From Chroococcidiopsidaceae cyanobacterium CP_BM_RX_35 (lineage in GTDB: Bacteria > Cyanobacteriota > Cyanobacteriia > Cyanobacteriales > Chroococcidiopsidaceae), in NCBI GenBank assembly GCA_019242465.1, contig JAFAVL010000833.1, positions 1 through 10,419 on the forward strand: a DNA stretch of 10,419 bases. The letters run 5' to 3'. Positions 6,947 through 10,419 of this stretch are shown piece after piece. How positions within the stretch are numbered: the first letter of the stretch is position 1; each line of letters starts with the position of its first letter. The position numbers were made by a program, and so were the translations under genes. The notes beneath the pieces are model-generated. The model saw only the letters and a program-made list of their open reading frames with translations, did not search any database and was not told the DNA's origin.

Positions 6947-7000
6947 GGATGCTCCTTCCGCTCTATTGCCGTGAGGCAAAAAACAGTGAGGATTTTCCTC
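6937..7000. terminator. Hairpin cluster between convergent mgdA and dnaX
   Basis: Three hairpins stand in a row. The first pairs 6937-6943 with 6958-6964 and 6945-6949 with 6953-6957: 12 bp with one bulged T and a 3-base loop, overlapping the mgdA stop at 6944. The second pairs TTGCC (6966-6970) with GGCAA (6975-6979) around a GTGA loop and is followed by A's on the plus strand (T's when read from dnaX). The third pairs GAGGA (6988-6992) with TCCTC (6996-7000). None has a long U-tract, so factor-independent termination is only possible; the placement fits a two-way terminator. Two imperfect direct copies (6954-6971 and 6997-7014, 15 of 18 identical) overlap the hairpins. Confidence 0.5.
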
Positions 7001-7017
7001 CGGCTTTATTGCCGCTA

Positions 7018-9405
7018 CTAAAATTCGATCTCCTCTTCGTCTTCACCTTCTGCCCAACTGGTTACAGAAATAGCTGGCGATAACGGGCTGTTTGTTCCAA
7101 TATTGGGGAAGGTTGACTCTATGTTAAGCTTGCGCTCTTGAGCTGGCGGGAGCGCGCCGCTGGAGCTGTTAAGAGCGGAAATTTGAGTTGCCGGAGTTGC
7201 CTCCAGCGAGCCCTTGAGTTCAATCAGCTCTCCACTAAAAGCTTTAGCAAGTTGTTGAGCAGAGTTCATCACATCTTCCTCTAAATCAGTAGTGGTTCTA
7301 TGAGGAATGTGATCCGCGTCCCTGGCTAGCGATTCTGAAATTTCGATTTCTGGTGATTGTAGTGGTTGGATGGATGCGAACATTGCCGTCTGAAACTGAG
7401 AATCACATGTCTCTGCCTGACTAGCTGAAAGCGGCTGATGGCTCTTTACTTGCTTAGCTTGAGCTTGCACTCTTGAATTGAGGAGGACGTTGGGGTCGAT
7501 GCGATCGACACGGGATTTATAGGGGACGGGTTCCCCGTCCCCACATCCCTCCCTAAGAGCGTCCGTGCGGTTGGGGCGAGGCTCCCTCATTCCGTCGTTT
7601 TCCTGGAGGTTGCCTTCGGAAGCAACGGAAAATGCTTCGCCTTTATTCACCGTGTCAGAGCTGCCACAGGCGTTGCCTTGAGGGGCAGATGTTGCATCGG
7701 TACCCGGAGACGGCAAAACAGGCAGTTGTGGCGATCGCCCCTGTAGTTCATTGCTGGAAGTCGTCTTAGGCTGGGTAGAAGCCCCCGCTACCAAGAGTAC
7801 CCTCACTCGGCGATTGAGTGTTTTCTGAAAAGCTAATTCAATTTTTTCACGGATGTTGGCAAGTTTTTCCTGCCATTTTTGCGGTAAACTGACGCGTGCC
7901 ACAGCGCCATCAAATTCTATAAGATGACCCAGTTGCCGCAGCATCTGTTTGGTTGACTCTGGCTCAAGCTGAACTAGCATCTGTTGCCAAATCTGTTCTT
8001 GCGATATCTCAGAAGTCGTATGAGTCGATGGATTGCGTTCAACGTCACCAACTGGTTCAGCCATTTGAGGAGAGTTGTGAGCCTCCTCAGCTATAGTGGG
8101 TTGTAAATTTTCCCTTGGTGGAACTGGCGGTTGTGCATCTTGCACACTTGCCGCTTGATCCGCTTCTAGCGCCTGATGAGACCAGGGGATACTATCAGGA
8201 ATAAGCCTTTGCGGTTCTGTAGGGCTGCTGGAGGCATCAACAGACTGCTGCTGAACGCCTTCATCTGATTGTGAAACTGGAGGTTGGGCACTAGCCACTA
8301 AACGTTGAGTACTATTCGCCACTGGCAATAATCCTAGCAGTGTTACCTCTAACCAGAGGCGCGGCTGAGTGGTTTGTTTAACTTGAACCTCGCTGTCCTT
8401 GAGGTGCTTTTGCCCGCTCAAAATAGTGGGAATGTCCCATAAAAGTGACAGATCGCATAATGCTTTCCAAGTGGGAGGTGTAACGGCAACCAAATCGTGG
8501 CGGTTGGGAGATGTCTTGGCAATCAGCAAATCCCGGTAAAAACCAGCAAGGTTCTGGAGGATAGTTAAAGGTTCCCGCCCCCGATCCATAATTCTCCGGG
8601 CACAGTCGAGAACGGCTTCAGGATGATTCTGGGCGATCGCCTGTAATAACTCCACTAAGTTTGGTTCAGAACAGGAACCGACTAAATCCCAAACCCGCTC
8701 TACTGTCACTTGACCAGATAATAGACTCAACTGATCGAGGAGACTTTCAGCATCCCGCAATCCTCCTTGAGATACCTGGGCTACCAGTCGTACTGCTTCA
8801 GAGGTGGTGTTGATATTTTCTAGGTCAGCGATCACGCTCAAATGCGTCACCATTGCCTCTAAGGGAATTCGGCGAAAGTCGAACCGTTGGCAGCGGGAAA
8901 TAATTGTTGGTAAAACTCGTTGGGGATCGGTTGTTGCTAATACAAACACCACGCGATCAGGTGGTTCCTCCAACGTTTTCAGTAGAGAATTGAACGCCGC
9001 CGTACTGAGCATGTGGCACTCGTCTATCACATAAACCTTGTAACGGCACTGCACTGGCGCAAATTGAGCCCGTTCGATAATTTCCCGAATATTGTCTACA
9101 CCTGTGTTACTGGCAGCATCAATCTCAATCACGTCTAGGGCGGAACCCCTGGCAATTCCCTGACAAGCTTCACACGCCCCACAGGGTTGCTCTGTAGGTT
9201 TGTTATTAGACAGGCAATTTAGAGACTTGGCAAGAATTCGGGCACTAGAGGTTTTGCCAGTGCCTCTAGGACCAGTAAACAAGTAAGCAGGGGCAATTTT
9301 CTCAGTCCGAATCGCATTGGTGAGGGTAGTAGCGATCACCGATTGCCCTACCAATTCAGCAAGATTTTTCGGTCGGTACTTGTGATGAAGCGGTTCGTAG
9401 CTCAC
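7018..9405 (-). CDS. dnaX: DNA polymerase III subunit gamma/tau (clamp loader)
   Basis: DnaX is the AAA+ motor of the clamp loader, which opens and loads the beta clamp in replication. The start is a GTG at 9405; the protein begins MSYEPLHHKYRPKNL as the family does. Visible are Walker A GPRGTGKT (45-52), the zinc cysteines C64, C75, C78 and C81, Walker B with DECH (128-131), the sensor region LATTDP (156-161) and the SRC motif (170-172). The ATPase domain is uninterrupted, so there is no intein of the kind found in Synechocystis DnaX. The clamp-loader collar follows to ~365, then a long Ser/Gln/Pro-rich linker with a more ordered island (~480-560, EQIWQQMLVQLEPE onward), and an acidic tail ending EDEEEIEF. 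At 795 aa it is longer than E. coli tau (643), mostly in the linker. Residues ~575-635 are encoded by repeat-like DNA. The gene converges with mgdA. Confidence 0.96.
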   Translation of the reverse strand: MSYEPLHHKYRPKNLAELVGQSVIATTLTNAIRTEKIAPAYLFTGPRGTGKTSSARILAKSLNCLSNNKPTEQPCGACEACQGIARGSALDVIEIDAASNTGVDNIREIIERAQFAPVQCRYKVYVIDECHMLSTAAFNSLLKTLEEPPDRVVFVLATTDPQRVLPTIISRCQRFDFRRIPLEAMVTHLSVIADLENINTTSEAVRLVAQVSQGGLRDAESLLDQLSLLSGQVTVERVWDLVGSCSEPNLVELLQAIAQNHPEAVLDCARRIMDRGREPLTILQNLAGFYRDLLIAKTSPNRHDLVAVTPPTWKALCDLSLLWDIPTILSGQKHLKDSEVQVKQTTQPRLWLEVTLLGLLPVANSTQRLVASAQPPVSQSDEGVQQQSVDASSSPTEPQRLIPDSIPWSHQALEADQAASVQDAQPPVPPRENLQPTIAEEAHNSPQMAEPVGDVERNPSTHTTSEISQEQIWQQMLVQLEPESTKQMLRQLGHLIEFDGAVARVSLPQKWQEKLANIREKIELAFQKTLNRRVRVLLVAGASTQPKTTSSNELQGRSPQLPVLPSPGTDATSAPQGNACGSSDTVNKGEAFSVASEGNLQENDGMREPRPNRTDALREGCGDGEPVPYKSRVDRIDPNVLLNSRVQAQAKQVKSHQPLSASQAETCDSQFQTAMFASIQPLQSPEIEISESLARDADHIPHRTTTDLEEDVMNSAQQLAKAFSGELIELKGSLEATPATQISALNSSSGALPPAQERKLNIESTFPNIGTNSPLSPAISVTSWAEGEDEEEIEF
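7127..7167 (-). repeat. dnaX copy B of the dispersed repeat
   Basis: Bases 7127-7142 are identical in reverse complement to 1287-1302, and 7159-7167 to 1276-1284. The order is the same, but here about 13 extra GC-rich bases lie between the two blocks. GCGCTC and GAGCGC in this copy can pair as a hairpin. In dnaX it encodes the part reading PAQERKLN; in the first gene of the window the same bases are read in another frame. Confidence 0.5.
7522..7682 (-). repeat. Repeat-derived in-frame segment in dnaX linker
   Basis: This stretch encodes DnaX residues ~575-628. It contains a near-perfect palindrome at 7522-7542 (9-bp stem GGGGACGGG/CCCGTCCCC, 3-base loop). A weaker hairpin lies at 7609-7626 (GTTGC/GCAAC with inner pairing). 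At 7658-7682 is a 25-base block matching 1256-1280 at 23 positions. The encoded residues are low in hydrophobic content and rich in Gly, Arg, Asn and Glu (for example GCGDGEPVPYKS), unlike the Ser/Gln/Pro linker around them. The GGGGACGG...CCGTCCCC palindrome resembles mobile palindromes I know from cyanobacterial intergenic DNA; here it keeps the frame open. Confidence 0.6.
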
Positions 9406-9422
9406 GGCGGCAGTAGATAATA

Positions 9423-9453
9423 ATTATAGAGTTTCTCTGGCTCGTCTTCCCAA
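9423..9453 (-). promoter_or_regulatory. Candidate dnaX promoter
   Basis: On the minus strand a perfect TATAAT occupies 9423-9428, with TTGGGA at 9448-9453 as a possible -35, spaced 19 bp (longer than the ideal 17). The expected transcription start near 9416 would give a leader of only about 10 bases before the GTG at 9405, which also lacks a ribosome site. dnaX could therefore have a very short leader. Confidence 0.4.
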
Positions 9454-9538
9454 ACTAAGAGATTTTTACACCAATTGTATAACTCAGCCGTGAGCAACCA
9501 GCTCAAACTGTCTATATTGTAGATAAATATATACCAAG

Positions 9539-9864
9539 ATGACGATATCAACTTTATACGAGCAAGACTACTATCTCTGGCTGCAAAAAACCGCTGGTTT
9601 TCTGAGAGAGGGGCAATTTCAACAGCTAGAACTCTCGAGTTTAATTGAAGAAATTGAGAGCATGAGTAGAAGTGAGAAAAGAGCAGTTTACAGTAACCTG
9701 AAAATCTTGCTCATGCATCTACTTAAGTATAAATATCAACCCAAAACCGCTCTAATAGTTGGAGAGCTACTATAGATCCTTACCATTCTTTTCCAATCGA
9801 CCCACCGATCTACAATAACGCTAGAAGCGATAGGCTAGAAATTGAGTTGACTAAGGAATTATGA
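9539..9864 (+). pseudogene. DUF29-family gene, frameshifted and shortened
   Basis: The intact frame (9539-9775, 78 aa) begins like DUF29 proteins: LYEQDYYLWLQKTAGFLREG, then LIEEIESMSRSEKRAVYSNL and LLMHLLKYKYQP. After QPK the frame goes to TALIVGELL and a stop. From 9748 another frame reads RSNSWRATI, the normal DUF29 continuation of the type QPxxRSNSWxxTI. This is explained by loss of one A in the A-run at 9743-9746. Even in the restored frame the family's Arg-rich C-terminal half is absent; the frame runs on with unrelated residues and stops at 9864. DUF29 proteins are usually about 140-150 aa, common in multiple copies in cyanobacteria, and of unknown function. A one-base sequencing error could account for the frameshift but not for the missing end. 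It is divergent from dnaX. Confidence 0.8.
9811..9816 (+). promoter_or_regulatory. Candidate -10 box for the downstream gene
   Basis: TACAAT lies 45 bases before the ATG at 9861. There is no convincing -35. If used, transcription would start near 9823, inside the dead tail of the DUF29 remnant, giving the next gene its own promoter. Confidence 0.25.
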
Positions 9865-10419
9865 CACCTGAAGAAATTGGCAGTGCCCTGACAGCATCAT
9901 TTGACTCAGCAGCCATACAAACGCTTGCACCTGGCTCGTGGCAGGTAGAAACTCAGGATTTCCGCTTGCTGGTGCTTTTGTCAGACGATCAGTCTTGGCT
10001 GCGGGTTCTGTTACCAATTGTATCAGCCGAGGCAGCTCAACCAGTATATGAGCAGTTGCTAGCAGCCAATTTCGATGACACTCAGGAGGTGCGCTACGCT
10101 CTGCATCAAGGGGTAGTATGGGGAGTATTCCAGCACAGTCGTGAGGGTTTGGGGCAGAGCGATTTTTCAGCAGTGATCGCCCGGCTGATCTTCTTGCATC
10201 GTCAGGGTTTATCTGGTTTATTCAACCAGCTAATTGAAAGTCGTATCCATCAAGTTATTTATGCAGCAAAACAGCAAGGACAATCGCTCGAAGCAACACT
10301 GCAAACTTTAGACCGTTTGTACGAGGAGGGAGTTATGGGTGAAATGGAAAGTGGGGCAGAATCACGCGAACAGGTATTAGCAGCATGGCGGTATCAACTG
10401 CAACGTCTTTGGTCAGAAG
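9861..10419 (+). CDS. Unrecognised conserved-looking cytosolic protein (3' partial)
   Basis: An ATG at 9861, with AAGGA just upstream, opens a frame that runs without a stop to the window end (186 complete codons). The protein begins MTPEEIGSAL and has no signal peptide or membrane helix. Residues ~25-110 alternate hydrophobic strands with polar turns (DFRLLVLLSDDQSWLRVLLP, then ANFDDTQEVRYALHQGVVWG, then FQHSREGLGQSDFSAVIARL). That pattern is reminiscent of the CesT/YbjN type III-chaperone-like fold, as inference only. A predicted helical region follows (~115-186, SLEATLQTLDRLYEEG). I do not recognise a named family, though it reads like a conserved cyanobacterial hypothetical protein. Base composition is like its neighbours. 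Its start overlaps the restored-frame stop of the DUF29 remnant by four bases (ATGA). Confidence 0.85.
   Translation, partial: MTPEEIGSALTASFDSAAIQTLAPGSWQVETQDFRLLVLLSDDQSWLRVLLPIVSAEAAQPVYEQLLAANFDDTQEVRYALHQGVVWGVFQHSREGLGQSDFSAVIARLIFLHRQGLSGLFNQLIESRIHQVIYAAKQQGQSLEATLQTLDRLYEEGVMGEMESGAESREQVLAAWRYQLQRLWSE

Noticed and set aside
7836..7848. An A-run (GAA AAA ATT on the dnaX strand) as a slippery site for a gamma product.
   Set aside because: The heptamer does not allow good re-pairing of both tRNAs in the -1 frame, and no Shine-Dalgarno-like stimulator was seen. It is not a convincing programmed frameshift.
7018..9405. Possible intein in dnaX, as in some cyanobacteria.
   Set aside because: The ATPase domain is contiguous from MSYEPLHHKYRP through the SRC motif, and no splicing-domain motifs are present.
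9420..9538. Imperfect palindrome around CCAATTG (about 9467-9483) as an operator between dnaX and the DUF29 remnant.
   Set aside because: Two mismatches in a short AT-rich stretch; this is expected by chance in such sequence.

Overview
The window looks like chromosomal DNA from a cyanobacterium. The palindrome GCGATCGC (HIP1) occurs six times in 10.4 kb, at 1331, 2828, 2893, 5031, 7731 and 8633, against roughly one per 65 kb by chance. Several genes are cyanobacterial markers: the monoglucosyldiacylglycerol synthase of galactolipid synthesis, the pilus factor EbsA, and a BioD-like/DRTGG protein that lacks a phosphotransacetylase domain. Interspersed palindromic repeats, some lying inside genes, suggest a larger-genome lineage (Nostocales- or Chroococcidiopsis-like). 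That placement is inference.

Layout. Bases 1-2169 (+) hold the 3' part of a large conserved protein with a His...Cys pair arranged as in permuted papain-like (LRAT/DUF4105-type) enzymes. Its stop abuts the stop of yajQ with no bases between. Bases 5351-2170 (-) form a co-directional run: ebsA, BioD-like/DRTGG protein, short DprA-like Rossmann protein, MAPEG membrane protein, yajQ. The divergent gap 5352-5518 contains an 8-bp inverted repeat and a candidate -10 box. Bases 5519-6946 (+) encode the glucolipid synthase MgdA. Bases 6947-7017 are a convergent gap packed with hairpins. Bases 9405-7018 (-) encode DnaX (clamp-loader gamma/tau), whose tau-side linker carries repeat-derived sequence. 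Bases 9539-9864 (+) hold a frameshifted DUF29 remnant, and 9861 to the window end is the 5' part of an unrecognised conserved-looking protein.

How the genes relate. Most are housekeeping genes: thylakoid lipid synthesis, DNA replication, type IV pilus assembly. The minus-strand run puts a pilus-assembly factor beside a P-loop protein, a Rossmann nucleotide-binding-type protein and a putative cyclic-di-GMP-binding protein, so a shared signalling theme is possible but unproven. No phage, IS transposase, CRISPR array, tRNA or rRNA is visible. No intergenic stretch exceeds about 170 bp. The least expected items are the His/Cys protein, the repeat pieces shared between it and dnaX, and the decaying DUF29 gene.
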